Under the pieces are notes generated by a model. It worked only from the letters and a program-made list of their open reading frames with translations, had not been told where the DNA came from and did no database searches. A DNA stretch of 64,000 nt from Albula goreensis (Eukaryota > Chordata > Actinopteri > Albuliformes > Albulidae). Location of the stretch: NCBI GenBank assembly GCA_022829145.1, contig CM040745.1, forward strand, positions 37,382,841-37,446,840. Reading direction: 5' to 3'. A program made the translations under genes and the position numbers. Of this stretch, positions 35,630 through 48,392 are shown in pieces (position 1 is the first letter of the stretch; each line of letters starts with the position of its first letter).

Positions 35630-36070
35630 ACCATGATTGGTGGATGCGAGGAACATGAAATATAAAACCACCGGAGACCTAGCGCTGAATCCGGGAATAC
35701 GATGAATCTGCTTGAACAAATCCTCCCTTAAGCGAAAAATATGCATTTGAATCACGGAAAGTCTGACATTTCGCGGAGTTTAATGATCTGCATGTTACTA
35801 ACGACAACCAATCATAAAATAGCTCACATCAATGCAAATAACTAAAAGTGCACAATGGTGCTTGCAATAAGTCGCTCTCAGACAAACGTAGAACGGCACT
35901 CCTTGTTTGACAGCTAGTAGACCAATGGAAATATTCATCGACCCAGATGCGCTAGCTTTCAGCCAATGAAAAATAAAATAATGCGGGTCCAATTAAGGTT
36001 AGGCTGTTGTTGCAGGCTTCCAGTGCTAAACTTCACCAAATAATAGCTGTTTGTATTTTGGCTGCTGCAG
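35630..36070 (+). promoter_or_regulatory. Candidate chd6 promoter with multiple CCAAT boxes
   Basis: CCAAT boxes are at 35808-35812, 35922-35926, 35963-35967 and 35989-35993, plus a reverse one (ATTGG) at 35636-35640. That many NF-Y-type sites in 360 bp upstream of a splice donor is typical of a TATA-less housekeeping promoter. CpG content rises compared with the left flank (35390-35720). A YY1-like GCCATTTT at 36073-36080 marks the usual place just downstream of a start site. Start position and gene assignment are inferred: the next plus-strand coding exon is chd6. Confidence 0.55.
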
Positions 36071-36082
36071 TAGCCATTTTAG
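36010..36082 (+). other. chd6: Candidate non-coding first exon of chd6
   Basis: The sequence runs without an ATG to a near-perfect donor, TTTTAG|GTAAGT, at 36082/36083, with GCCATTTT (YY1-like) directly before it. The 5' edge is a guess from the position of the last CCAAT box. It would splice to the acceptor just before the chd6 start codon at 54384, giving a first intron of about 18.3 kb. Another transcript could use it instead. Confidence 0.45.
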
Positions 36083-39000
36083 GTAAGTAGATCTTTTAAC
36101 TTTTATTTATTATTCTGTGCTTTATTGATGTCCCTTGCAGGGTAAAGCTGCGGCTCTCTAGCTTTGAACTCCGTGCATCCCCCATGAATGAACTCCACGG
36201 CTCTTGTGCTTTACAAGGATTAAGAAATTGCACGGAGTTTTTTTTTTTTATTCCGTCTCCCACCCCCTCTAATTTTTTATGCATTTTTCTTAACTGTCAT
36301 GGCGTTTTTTGTGTCCTTGGGAATATATGCGGTGTGGCGAGAGGTTAGCTAACTGATGCCCGATCCGGTGAGTGTGGCTTTCAGGTAGGTGAGGTCGTAT
36401 TGTGGGGTAGCGGCGATGTCCCTGTGAAGAGTTTAAGGGGGTGTTAACACGTGTAAGGACTGGAATATGTAACATCATTGCAGTGACATTATAGTTAGCA
36501 AGCTGGCTAGCTAGCCAGCGAGCTAGTATAAATAGGACACATCGCTGTCGATGTGGTTTAGTGGAATTTTTGGGAGGTAGCTAGTTAGCTAGCCAGTGGG
36601 ATACCTTGATATTCGTAAATAGAGCATCGTTAATATCACAACTTCAATTAAGTACGTTTGGTAGCTAGTTAGCCGGAATCAATGCTAGTATCCACCTTTC
36701 TCTATAATGGTCTGTTACTATAAAAGGAAATCATGCCTACAGGTAAACGATTTTTCCTGCTTTTGTAGCAAAGCAAGCCACGCACAACCTTCTTGTAGCA
36801 ACAACATGCGCCTCTAACAAAGGCTTCGGCTAAGCAGGTAACCCACACTACCTATGGTAACTAGCTAGTTTACCTGGGTTAGAGCAGCTGGGTGGCTAGA
36901 TATCGTAGACGGGCAACTTAGCTTAGTCCTAAGTGCGAATTTATTATTTTAATTAAACAACAACTGTAACAATTCTGACATTAGACTTATCGGGGCAGCC
37001 AGCTTTAATTGACCATACACCACATATTCAAGAAAAATGCAATATCTTTACATTTTTCACGTCTTGGAAAGCTGCAAGCGTTACCACTAGTTAGCTAAAT
37101 GCCATCTTGGAAATTGTCTTTAGCTGAAAAAGTAATGTATTTTGCAGACTGATAACGACTCTGTAGTACTCTACAAGGCAGTTGTGGGTAAGGTTACTGT
37201 AGCTAGGTATCCGAGTAACATAAACATTTGTTTCAGGTAGTTGTCACATAAACGAAGCTTTTCAAAAAAGTTCCTGAAAGTGACCTGTGATAAAGGTAGT
37301 TTCTGTGAGTCTGTGATACTGACCAAAATGACAAGGAACACCTCGAGTGTCCCGAAGTACTTTATTTTGTCTCAGTGGTCACCCTCAGACTGAACTAAGC
37401 TCGTATTGCTGCTGGCAAAGGCCTTAACCATACTCTTCTCGATACATAAAGAATACAGTCTTTGGAGAACATCTCATGAAATTAATGCACTAATTAATAA
37501 CTGATTAAGCAAATCAATGCACTTAAGAGCAAAATTTCTCATTTCCCCAACACCTTGCTCATTTATTTTGACTTTAAGCATTAGTTTTAGCTTATTTGAT
37601 GTCTTAAATGTCAGTCCATCCTTTACCAGTCAGACATAATTTTGCAAACTTTCTCTGGTTAGTTACAGTTTTATTATGTTATTTTGCCATAGGGACAGGT
37701 GTCCTGTCTAAATTAACTTTGCACCTGGTATTAAATGAGCTTAATCATAACTGTAAATCATCGTCAAATGATCCTGCATGATTTTAATCTCCACATCAGT
37801 CATCTAAAATTTGGTGTTTTAGGAGGAAACTGTCCACTCTTCAGTCGTCATTAAAAATAGAGAAGGAAGTAGGCATCAATGTTCTTATCTGAAAAGTGTG
37901 ACAGCCAATATAATGTACTGGTTGAGAAATAGTTTTTAATCATTTTTATAATTTTTATATTGTTTCAGATAATATTTATACAAGACGTTACTGGAAGGGT
38001 TCAAAACACAGAAGGTTGTCAAAAATGTGGATTATTACAAAATAATTTATTTGCAGACCAGCTTGATTGCAGTAAACTGATCTGAGTGCAGTGCCTGTCA
38101 CGCTGTCAAAAGTGCTCAGCAGATAGAAGTCTGTGTGACAGACAGATTATGGCCTTTGAACTTGTTTGGGATGACCTGTATAGTCATACTCCTGGTTTTG
38201 AGCCATGGCCTCTAAGTAATGAAAATTGATCAGTATGTAGGTAATGTTAAGGAGGTCATGAGATTAGCAAAACAAGCCTGAAATTTATGTTGTACTAGAT
38301 GCTTTTCTGATGGTTTCTTTTTATCTGATTAAAGATCTGATTCAACTCATTCCGAACAACAGCGAGCATGAATATATTCCCAAAACTGCCACAAAAGTGT
38401 GGACTTTTTAATACAGCGTTCATGACTCTTGTTATGCTTGAGCATGAACCGAAGTCTTATTTCATCCTGCAATCAGAATCAAAACAATCAGAAAATCCTC
38501 ATAGCCATGAAAATGAATGTAATCGAGGTGCAATTTTATAATGCATTGAATAGCGTGGCCGGCCCAGGTTGTAAAACTCAGACTGTTTTCTGAAATGCCC
38601 TCCTGTGGTTTGATTTGTTGATGATTATTGTCTCTGTCCTGAGGCAATTGAAGATCCGATAACTCCGCACTGGGTGATCTTCATATAGGCCAAAAGTTCC
38701 CAATTTGGGTTATGTAGCGTGTTCCAAGGGGGTACTTAAAATTAATTCTGTAATTGCAGATTTTATTCATCAGGCTAACTTTTCCACTTCACATGTATTT
38801 CTGTGAGCATGCAAGCAATATGTTCATGCAATTTGTCTTTGTCTGGGTTAGCCATACTAAAGTAATACAGTCTGTAATTTTGCTCTGGTAATTCATTGTC
38901 TAGCAGGAAGTGTAAGAGAATATATGGACGAAATGAACAAATGGATACAGTAGGGTGGAATTAACATCAAATCCCTCCAATGCCATAAAACTTAAATGGA

Positions 39001-39815
39001 CTATTAGCAGGCCTGTGGCTACCAGTCAGAAGTATCTAGCATTGATTCAAAGAGTCCGCTGGGTGTTAACCATTAGCCCATTGTGAGAGCTCAGGAGTCG
39101 GAGCTGTGCTTCCAGGGTGCCATATATGGTAACGTTTTATTTTGCAAACAGCTGAAGTTACCAAAATTAGACCTCTTGTCTATCGGAAGATCCACAAAGT
39201 CTGCTGAACATGTGGATTATGCTCTGTTGCTGCGCGGTCCAGTATGTGATGGCTTAGCACAGTGGACATATTAGCAGGAACCTCAGCCAATGCTATGTAG
39301 GTGTGCTAAAGAAGCTCGAGCTATGCTACTGGGGTATGCAAACATTATGCACCATGGTCGAAGATACGGCAGTATGATTTTTTTTGTGGTTTTACATTGA
39401 AACAAAGGTGTAGGTAACTGATTGGAATCGCTGGTGGAGGAAGCTAACCTGGTGTGTAATTACTTCAAGATTTTGTAGCTCCTAAGTTCTGTTACCTAAT
39501 ACTGACTTGTGAGTAATAATTAGCTCTCAGAAGTAATTGGAAAACGTATTGAGCCTCATTTAGACTGACTCCTTCCTGCTTTGTCTTGCGTTTAGTCCCT
39601 AGGTCAAAGATACTGCCTTAATGTAAGGGATGAATCGGTCACCGTTTGTTTTTGGAAGGTATAGGCCTATATCACATGCCATGCAAGGATATTCAAAATA
39701 GTACTTGTCAGTAGGGTAGGGTGGTATCACAATAATACCGCATGAAAGGTTATTTAAATATGTTCACAGTTTGATTCTCAATCACATCTCATGTGTGTAA
39801 TTAAGTACAATGAGC
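36083..39815. other. chd6 5' intron, proximal part
   Basis: No exon supported. From about 36490 to 36880 the motif TAGCTAG/AGCTAGC recurs many times (for example GGCTAGCTAGCCAGC, TAGCTAGTTAGCTAGCC), making many small palindromes. The rest is AT-rich and unremarkable. Confidence 0.45.
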
Positions 39816-39817
39816 AG

Positions 39818-39950
39818 CTATAAATGCTGTCTGTCAACTTGAAATGTGTGACAGCGCCCCTGCTGCGGTTAGAGAAATACTCTCAATATCTCACATATGC
39901 GAGTGATATGACTTCCTCCATTGAAGGCTAGAGAAAGAAACTCATGAAGG
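39818..39950 (+). repeat. Unclassified interspersed repeat, copy A
   Basis: Shares ATAAATGCTGTCTGTCAA, AAATGTGTGACAG, CCCCTGCTG and ACTTCCTCCATTGAAGGC..TAGAGAAAGAAA with a second copy at 48393-48530 in the same orientation. Both lie in the chd6 5' intron. Class unknown. Confidence 0.6.
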
Positions 39951-41634
39951 GATGGCCATTGTTGACTATAGATATACATTGGCCATAATTACAAATAAAT
40001 AAATACAGGACATAAACAGATACATGCATATGAAATACAAATATGCTGACTCAAAACCAGAATAATAAAAATATGAATCCATATATTTATATTTTTACTA
40101 AATGTGTGTATCATTTCTGTATTAATTATTCCCACTGCTGTCCATGTATTTATTTATACCTTCTGGTGTGATAATGAAGTGGGTGACAGTGCGCATGATG
40201 TAGCATCCAGGCATAGAGATCAGGTTGAGACAGTTTTCATTTTATGGTGGTAATTATAGGGTGTCCAATGTCACGGCAGCCTCACGTATAAAGTGTTGGA
40301 GTAAAGACGTTCTGTCTTGCAGGTGAACGTTTGTGTGTATTTATTTTCCCAGTCAAGTTGATGTTAATCGCTAAATTGTGTATCTACTTCAGATTGCTGC
40401 ATAAAAAGAAAATATCATTATTTATGAAGTGAATAAGCAAAATTAACTTTACATAGATGGCATCTACTCGAATTTGAAAACTTCCGATAGCTGGAGGGTT
40501 TTTCCGCCACTTTTATGAAGTACCTGCTTGACTTTATGTTGGTAACTTTTATGAGGCAAGTCAGAGCATCCATATTGTGTCTTATGTAAGCTATCTATGC
40601 ACTGCCTATCTTGCCAGCTTTGTGTAAACGTTGTCTAGCTGTAATAGTTTGCTGGACATGACTGCTTGGTAGTTCTGATACAAGTGTGATTTTTGACTAG
40701 ATTAATGTTGGACAAAGATTTGTGTATATAGATTTTCTTGATCATCTCAGAGAAGTGTTGGCAGCCAACAAATTTTCTTTCTGATGTTTTGTGTTTCCAA
40801 TGATAAATTGGCCTGCTAATGCTAACATCGCAGTAGCCGCTTTACTACGCTAGTTCCAGCTTTGTGGTAGCTGTACAACAGCAGTACCCTATATATTCTA
40901 AATCCCTGCATTTTTTTAAAGTTCAGTATAAGGGTATGTGACATAATTTCAGCTATTGAAGTAACACAGAGCAGCGCTGAACATCAGCATGGAACAGCAT
41001 AGAACATCACTACACCTTCATACCAGCAAAAGGATATGAATGTGTTTTGAAATTTTACCTTCTGTGAAGCACATTGTGTGCAGAGTGTTTGAATGCATGG
41101 TTTGTAGGGTGTATGCATGTGGTTGCCTTGGAAATATTAACACATTGATGCACAATGATGACATCAGTATGTACACTCATTTTACTCAAGACTGTTTCTG
41201 TTTCTCCTCACTTCATTTTTTTTTTTCAGACCACAATACATGGTTTTCTTATTTTATTTTAAAGTATAAATATTCACTGCTGGTCAGCGCCTTCCCCAGG
41301 TCGGTTTATGCCTTCTGCTTATCTGTATTTTCCATTAAGTTTTTTTGTTTTTGCGATGAAATTTGAAGTGTAAACACTGTTATGATGTGACCACATCATT
41401 GACCATATTCGTATAGACGTTTTCAATGGTCTTTCCTGTTATGAAATCCGTAATCTTAGACCAATATTCATAGGATTGAGTAAACTTGTGTTCATATTTT
41501 AGAGTCCTGGGAAGAACTGTAGATTTGATAAGCATGCGAAGACTGATGTGACAAAACACTGAACACATTGATGTACATGTGTTAGCTAATATAGCGCTGA
41601 CAACTTAACTTGTGGTCATACGTGAGAATTCTTT

Positions 41635-41663
41635 GGGGGGTGGGGGTAGCTTGGGGTTGTGGG
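41635..41663 (+). other. G-quadruplex motif in chd6 intron, sense strand
   Basis: G runs of 6 (41635-41640), 5 (41642-41646), 4 (41653-41656) and 3 (41661-41663) with loops of 1, 6 and 4 nt. It is followed by more G-rich text to about 41695. Confidence 0.7.
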
Positions 41664-43502
41664 TAAACTTTTACCATGGGGTAGGGGGTGGTATGTTGCA
41701 CTGACATCTGCCCATGTAGCAAAGGATTATTATGGTTTAGCCGTTTTATTCATTTGATGTGTCTAGACTTGATTCAAAACTGAAAGTAAGTGTGGTGTGA
41801 GAACGTGTGAATGTGGTTAGCGAGGTTTGTCTCACATGTAAGTGGGAGGTAGCAACCCTGCTACTGTTCAGTTAGTAGCTTGCTGACTAATTTTACCTGG
41901 CATGGTATGGATTGATAATTGCGTTAGCATCTTAGCTATTTACCTCAGTCAGCGTTAAATATCAAAATACCCAAATACTCTTCAAAGACATTCAGCAATA
42001 TATAGTAAAAAGTAAACAAATTAGCAAAATGTGTTATTAGTGACACAGAAATGCTCAGCATAAAACACTGTGTATACATGTCTGTCTTTTACATGACAAA
42101 ATGTGTGAAAGTCACAGGAAATATTACATAACAAGACTTTGTGCTTTTTGCAGTGTCCTTAAGATATGCTTTGAACATGCTATTTTGGATACCTTTACTT
42201 GGTAGTTGTCAGGTAGTTATTATTTTATCACTTCTTCAACCAAATTGTTACTTCGTCTTCTTGTTTTACTAAGTGTGAATTAACCGAAGATCAAAACAGC
42301 AGTATTCAATTTTTTACCTCAGCGTTGGCTTTCCAAATGTTATGTCTTCTACTTAGAATTCTGTATTTTGCCTCTTTTTCAAACTATTTATTTTTGTGTT
42401 TTCCTTCTTTTTGTCAAAGGCTGTTGATTTTTCTCACACTGAATTATTTATCAGTATTGCTAAAATGATACCTTTTTAGGCTTTTTTTGCACTCTTTTTA
42501 TTGTAGTTTTAAAAGATCAACATGATTTTTTTCTCTTTTTTTTGCATATTATGTTGAGCTGACAGTTTAATCCTGCACACTGGCAAGGTTCTGAAATCCC
42601 TGAGGGGTGCAGAATTTCTAGCCATTGGTATCTTCCGTACCCCCGTCATGATTACCTGTTTGAGACATTCCATACTGTACTATAACAAAAGGGGTTAATG
42701 GTGTATCGAGTATGACTCTTCAGTCACCTAATGTTAATCCATGTAAATATTGTTTTCCACTTTGATACAACTAAATGCTTTGTGTAGATCACTGACATAA
42801 TCCCAAATTAAACATATTTTAGACCGGTTTGTGTGAAATTGAAACAGTTATGGGGTGTTTAATCATGTCTGAAGGTATCTTGTACTTCAAGTTTAGAACA
42901 GACCACCAATGTGTTCAAGTTGACGAGTTCATCCTATTTTGTTGATGTCTTGTTACTTTCAGGCATGCCCAGGTTAAACAAATGCATTCTGATTTTTAGC
43001 ATTTTTTAGCAATATCAACACAATTAGCAGTAAAATTGACAGTTTTCAAATGGGAAAGGAAGGTAAAATTTTGGCTGAGCTAGTACTAAATGAGTAGGCA
43101 TAGGTTCATCAAGGTCGTTTGAGTTTTAGCGTAATATCAGTGACCAAACAATCTTATGGAGGGAATTTATCGCTTATAATTAAAAGTAATGCTGCGTTTG
43201 TGTTTTCCTACTCGCTTGTCAAATCAGAGGTGAATTATTGCAAAGACAAGGGTGCTACTTTAGGTAGTGACTGTTCAACTGCTTTAACACAGGCCTTACT
43301 TTGCTAATTACCCTTACGGAAACAGTGAAAGCTTATGATTAGGTCATCCTTTTTTTGACCATATTTGATGTGACGTTCCCAAAGATCCTACCAATATGGC
43401 GGTCCCCAGTAAGATGAAACCTTGAAAGTAAAATTAAAAAAAAAAAAAGAAAAGCCTCAGAGTGTTTTGCTCTTCGTATGTTCTCAATTATAGTCTGATA
43501 AG

Positions 43503-43529
<27 letters not shown>
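43503..43529 (+). repeat. Poly-T tract
   Basis: A run of 27 T, followed by A6. Confidence 0.9.
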
Positions 43530-43535
<6 letters not shown>

Positions 43536-43758
43536 GACACTTAACAGAAGAGGGTTCCTTTGGACTATTTTCACTTGTTCTTATTGCCCTGGTTATAGAT
43601 CAGTCATGGTGTGACAGTTTATGACACTTTCTTTGCAATTTTTCCTTTTTTGACACTCCCATCCCTTTTTCTGGCCCCCACTGGATTCAAACTCCTCAGC
43701 CAACAGCAGAAAAACTCACCGTAAGGAGGTTTAGTGTCCATCATTCCAACAGTGTGTC

Positions 43759-43766
43759 TGTGTATC

Positions 43767-43802
<36 letters not shown>
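43759..43802 (+). repeat. (GT)n microsatellite
   Basis: GT repeats ending in GCGCGCGTGCGC. Confidence 0.9.
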
Positions 43803-44779
43803 CGCTTGCTCATCACTGTGTTATCAAGTACTCATTACTCAGTATTGCACGATGCCTCCAGCTGCAGTCTATTATATGAGAAACATGAATAAGCCGTTTC
43901 CGTTATGACGCATCTGCAGTATGGAGAGAAGAGAGTCAGTGGGCCCGTCATCATGCGAATTGGAGGAGTCACGTGTTCACGGCTTCCTCCTCTCGAGTTG
44001 GAGGGTTTGAGGAAGAGACGGTTGTTGAGGCGGAGGGTTTTTCTGGGGGGGGTGGTGTTTGATATCGTGTGAGGGGGTGCCAAACACAGTGACTTTAGGT
44101 TTGTTCCATATTCATTACCAGATTTAAAAAAAAAAAAAACGGGTGTGCCCCTTCTCGGCCCATTTAGATCGACTTGAAAATTATCGATCAGCGCTAAAAT
44201 TGCATGCCCTTTGTATAAAACGAAAAGGAATTCACAGCTGGTTAAAAATGAAAAAATACCCTCCAGGAAGCAAGCAGGAAATTTCTCCTCTAACAAAAAT
44301 GTGGTAAACAGTAAACCAGTGGTCAATGTTGGCTTTCGTTTTCCGCACGATCTTCCCGAAGCCCTATATTTAAAACCCAACCTGAAATGGTAGCAGGTTG
44401 AGATTGAGGTTTTTAACTCCGATTTTCAGGTCTGGATTGGGGCCAAGTTCTGTCATCGCCTCATGTCTTTTGTTGTATGCTCACAATACCCAAGAGCCTT
44501 GAATGTCTATGGTGTGTGTTTATATCCGTGAGACCTGATAGAAACGATAGAATGAAAACCTTTTTCCATTGAAGAAGGGATAGACCAAGAAAATCCCACA
44601 TTTTCCTGCATCCAGTGTTACCTGTAAACAAGGTCATTTTTGCTTGACATATATCTTTTGAATTGGAATAACTGTTTGAGCCCTTTGAACACGAATGCTC
44701 CACTTTTTCTCAATAACGTTTTCTAACTTGTTTGTAGCATGTGGCGAATATTTGTTGCTCTGTTTACTTCCTGTCACAT

Positions 44780-44812
44780 TCTGTATTCAATTCAGTCTGA
44801 ATTGAATACAGA
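44780..44812. repeat. Perfect palindrome, 16-bp arms
   Basis: TCTGTATTCAATTCAG (44780-44795), one T, then its exact reverse complement (44797-44812). It can form a cruciform or a tight hairpin. No transposon features flank it. Confidence 0.95.
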
Positions 44813-45863
44813 AATATATTTTGATATACAGTGCAGCATCTCTTTTTAAAAGAACGGATTATATTATTGTAAAACCAGCACATGATAATAAGACCATAAA
44901 TTGTGGTCTTGGAGAATATTTTTCAGGAACAACATTTTATCGTCATTGCATAGATATTGTCATTTGAGTTACTCTGTGTTTCAGACAAAATGGCTAATAA
45001 CGCTTGTGTGTTATTAGGCATTAGATAGCACTGTTGTTGTCAGTAAGCAGTAATGATGTAGGGCTGAATTCAGCCCTAAAATGGTAAAACTTGAACGGAA
45101 TCATATCGCAGACTATGAATTTGTACAACATTCAGTTTTTCATTTTTTAAAAATTGCAAGTGAAATTTGAACCTTGGACCTTATTGGCAGAAGACAGCTG
45201 CTTATTCTACGGGACTATCGCAAAGACAAGTTTTATGGTGTATCTAAGTGTTGAGCCCAGAGAAAACAGCTTTACAAGTAATAACTTTAGAATTGTCAGA
45301 GAGAAAATAAACATTATTTTTTCCAAGGGTATGATGTACTCTGTCAAGAAAAATCAACCCCACAGCTCTTGTGTGTGTAGCACAGTGGTTCTACACTATG
45401 CTGTAGGGAATCCACTCAGTTATAGTGTTAAAATAGCTTGATAGATAATTACTGAAAGTAAACAGAACCAGGTTGAGAGTAGTGATTGTTTTAAATATAA
45501 CTGTTTACTCTCCTCTGTTTGTAACTTGCTAGCTGCTTCCACTTTCAATCCTCTGTTTATTTATCCATTGAAGTGCTTAATTTTTGTTTTAATATTCATA
45601 TAAACAACAGTAGCCTACAGCTATTATCACATGAGCCAGTTATAGTGTACTCGGTAAATATCTTTATTTTTCTACAGACTATTTGCTTATGTGTTTATGA
45701 TAAGACAAATTGTAAAGAATATATATTTAATATTTTTAAGTCTATTTAATAAAAAAATCGTCTTTGTTTTCTAGATGCAGCAGTTAGCAAGGACTAGAAC
45801 AGTATGAAAATACAAAAGAAAGAAAAGCAGGTTGGTATTTCTTTTTATACCTTGTTTTCTATA

Positions 45864-45892
45864 AACACACACAAACACACACACACGCAAAC
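45864..45892 (+). repeat. (CA)n microsatellite at the Tc1-like element's left edge
   Basis: ACACACACAAACACACACACACGC directly before the left inverted end. Confidence 0.85.
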
Positions 45893-47116
45893 ACTTGGGG
45901 ATGGATAAAATAATGGAAACATAATAAAAAGACTTAGTTCGAAGAAACAAAATCACAATTGCCAAAGCAGCTACATGTACGAGTCATGAGAAAGTCAATT
46001 ACCAATAATCAATAAGTTTTAATTACGAATGAAGTATGGCAATCAGGATTTTGTGAGGTGAACTTCTAAAGTTGGGGCAACTAACCATTTCAAAGAAGAA
46101 TAATAATTGGTCCTTAAACTTTTTGTGCATTAGTGACAAAAATGGCAATTATTAAATGTGGCAAAGGGGACAGTGTTGAAAATTATGACCAAATTAATGT
46201 GCCAATCACAAACAGAGCGCATCGGCAAAGAGAAGCAGAGCCAGCATGCTAAAGTTCTAACAGTGATGGATTGACACTTGCAATATAATTCCTAAACACT
46301 ACAACTACAGACTCAAAATTAACCACGGAATCGAATCGCAAGCTCTGTGACCAAGTCTGAACTAAAAATGTATGCTCTGAGCTTCACAAATCTGGTATTT
46401 ATGGCAGTGCTGTCACTTGAAAACCAGTAAGACGAATGCACAAACGCATAACCTCGTGTAAGGAAGTCAATACTCGGACCCATGAGCAATGTTAGAATGG
46501 AATATGGTCTGACAAGTCATCTGTCATTCTTTTTCATATATCTGGACAGGTTTATGCTTGGAGAAGGTCTAAACAAGCCTTCAAAACACAAATTTCTGTT
46601 TCCAACTATTATACATGGTGGTGGGATCTGTAATGGTATGGACTGCTGTGGGAGTCGCTGGATCCGTTTACTGCTCCGTGTGGTCACATAACGGTCAAGG
46701 AATGTAAAGCCGTTTTACGGGACAAGATGTCTCCTGCGGTGCAAACGCTGTTCCCTCATGACGTCCCCATAAACCAAGATTTTAACACCCTTTATACACA
46801 CTGCAAACAAGTTCAGTGTAGCTTCCATAAACACCAGGATCTAGTCAAACACCCATCGATGGCCTCCACAGTCACCAGACGCGAGTGTCAGATTTTGAAG
46901 TATGTTTCTGCCTCCTTCATCTTTCGAAGAACTGGAGGATTATCTTCTTGGAAGAATGGCTCAATATTCAACTACACGCACTTCAGAACATGTATGACAG
47001 TATTCCTATAAGGGTTGATGCTGTTCTTAAGGAAATGAGTGGCCGTACTCCTTATTAGTCGCTTGATATTCATATATTGTTAGGCGTTTCCATTATTTTT
47101 ATCCCTATCCATATGT
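45892..47116 (+). mobile_element. Degraded Tc1/mariner-like DNA transposon
   Basis: Inverted ends match: left GGGGATGGATAAAATAATGG at 45897-45916 (then AAAC), and right GTTTCCATTATTTTTATCCC at 47086-47105 (then TATCC), which is its near reverse complement. Between them are broken pieces of a plus-strand transposase. At about 46480-46690 there is a segment like the catalytic-core approach (a GGGI.NGMD-like variant of the usual VMVWGG..). At 46727-47011 and in shifted frames to 47058, a C-terminal part includes LEEYLLEEW, QNMYDSIPIRVDAVLKE and a final SGRTPY, the usual Tc1-type ending. Several frameshifts and stops mean it is dead. About 1.2 kb long, the size of a compact Tc1 element. Confidence 0.8.
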
Positions 47117-47993
47117 TTTGTTATATGTAGTTTAGACTTACTCTTGCTTGTATCTAGTTGATTGTAATTGTGTAATAAAATTAGTTTTTAGGTTATATAT
47201 GGTTAATCAATAATTAGTTTTGACTCCAGACACTGGAAAGCAGATTTTTTTGGCATGCTCTTCCTGAAATCTTATTGGTTCCCCTCAGATATCTGCGAGT
47301 AGGTTTATATTGGCTGGGGAGGTCATCGTTTCATGCGCCCGGCTCTCTGCTGACCATCATTTTCTTACTTGATAAAACGATCAGTACATGATAACTTTGT
47401 ACTTGGTGCTGTTGAGAGTACAGAAGATTTTTTTTTAATGCGATGTTGTGCAGGGTTGCAGGGTTCACTGTGTCCCCTAGTTTTGAAAAATGTCCTTTCA
47501 AATCAATGTGTTTTTGCCTGCCTGCTGATGGATATGGAACATGTTTGATCTATATAGCCTTGTCTTTATTTTTGGCTTTTTGTTGCCATTAAATTATCCA
47601 TAGAATCAGCCAGAAGAATGCCATCATTCAGTTATACCACCTTTACCTTTAGTCATACCTTTTATCCTATAAGGGACAAATTGGCATGTTTGAAAGGAAG
47701 TGGTTTATTCGCTATATGTGCCATTCAGGGAACAGACAAAGCTAAAGATCTTGTCAGTGAACATTTTGCTCTTCTTTATTTCTGAAGGCCAAATTTTCTG
47801 CCCACATTTGATTGGCATGGCCTTGGATGATGAGCACAGTAGTTCTTGGCTAGCACTAAGCAATTTAATCAAAGTAAGTAGTCCTAGTTTCATGATGACT
47901 GGATAATCGCAAACCAGAAATGCCCATTTAATATAGAGAATCCACTAGATGATTTTCTGGCTCTAAATAACCATTTACAGTCTGGATTCTTGC

Positions 47994-48017
47994 CTTACTA
48001 ATCATGTGATTAGTAAG
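47994..48017. repeat. Inverted repeat, 11-bp arms
   Basis: CTTACTAATCA, TG, TGATTAGTAAG: perfect arms with a 2-nt centre. Confidence 0.85.
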
Positions 48018-48392
48018 AAGAAGTATTTGCCTTTTGGTGTATTATCCAACAAGGTGGGGTGCCACTGTGGCACAATGAAAGAAGGTTCTTTGTCAGACTC
48101 GGTGATTCACTTAATGATTTACAGTTGCTGTCTTAATCTCTGTTCTTTGTTACCTCTGGAAGTGTGAACAGACATGAAAAGTTAATGTCATCTGCTTAAG
48201 ATCTTGTTTTGTTTGTTAGGATCTAACTGCAGTCCTTAAAGTTTTTATCTTTTTCTACAAATAATTACTTCAAATTGTATTTTGCAGTTGAGTGCCATCA
48301 TGGTAGTACTGTATACTGCGGTGTTTAAAAATACATACGTTACTCTCTTCCAGTCTGTCAAAATATTTTCGCTCCATATTCCATGAAACTGA

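Larger units (their letters stand above)
39955..45860. other. chd6 5' intron, middle part
   Basis: AT-rich, with poly-T at 43503-43529, A-rich runs at 43436-43449 and 44126-44138, a GT microsatellite at 43759-43798, a G-run motif at 41635-41663 and a perfect palindrome at 44780-44812. A CpG-richer piece at 43900-44070 opens a 181-codon minus-strand frame (43835-44380) that I do not recognise and do not accept as a gene. Confidence 0.45.

Noticed and set aside
43835-44380. 181-codon minus frame in the chd6 intron
   Set aside because: Contains homopolymer-coded Phe runs from an A tract and mixed composition; no known domain.
46482-47011. Two plus-strand host genes of 69 and 94 codons
   Set aside because: They are frameshifted pieces of a Tc1-type transposase lying between matching inverted ends.
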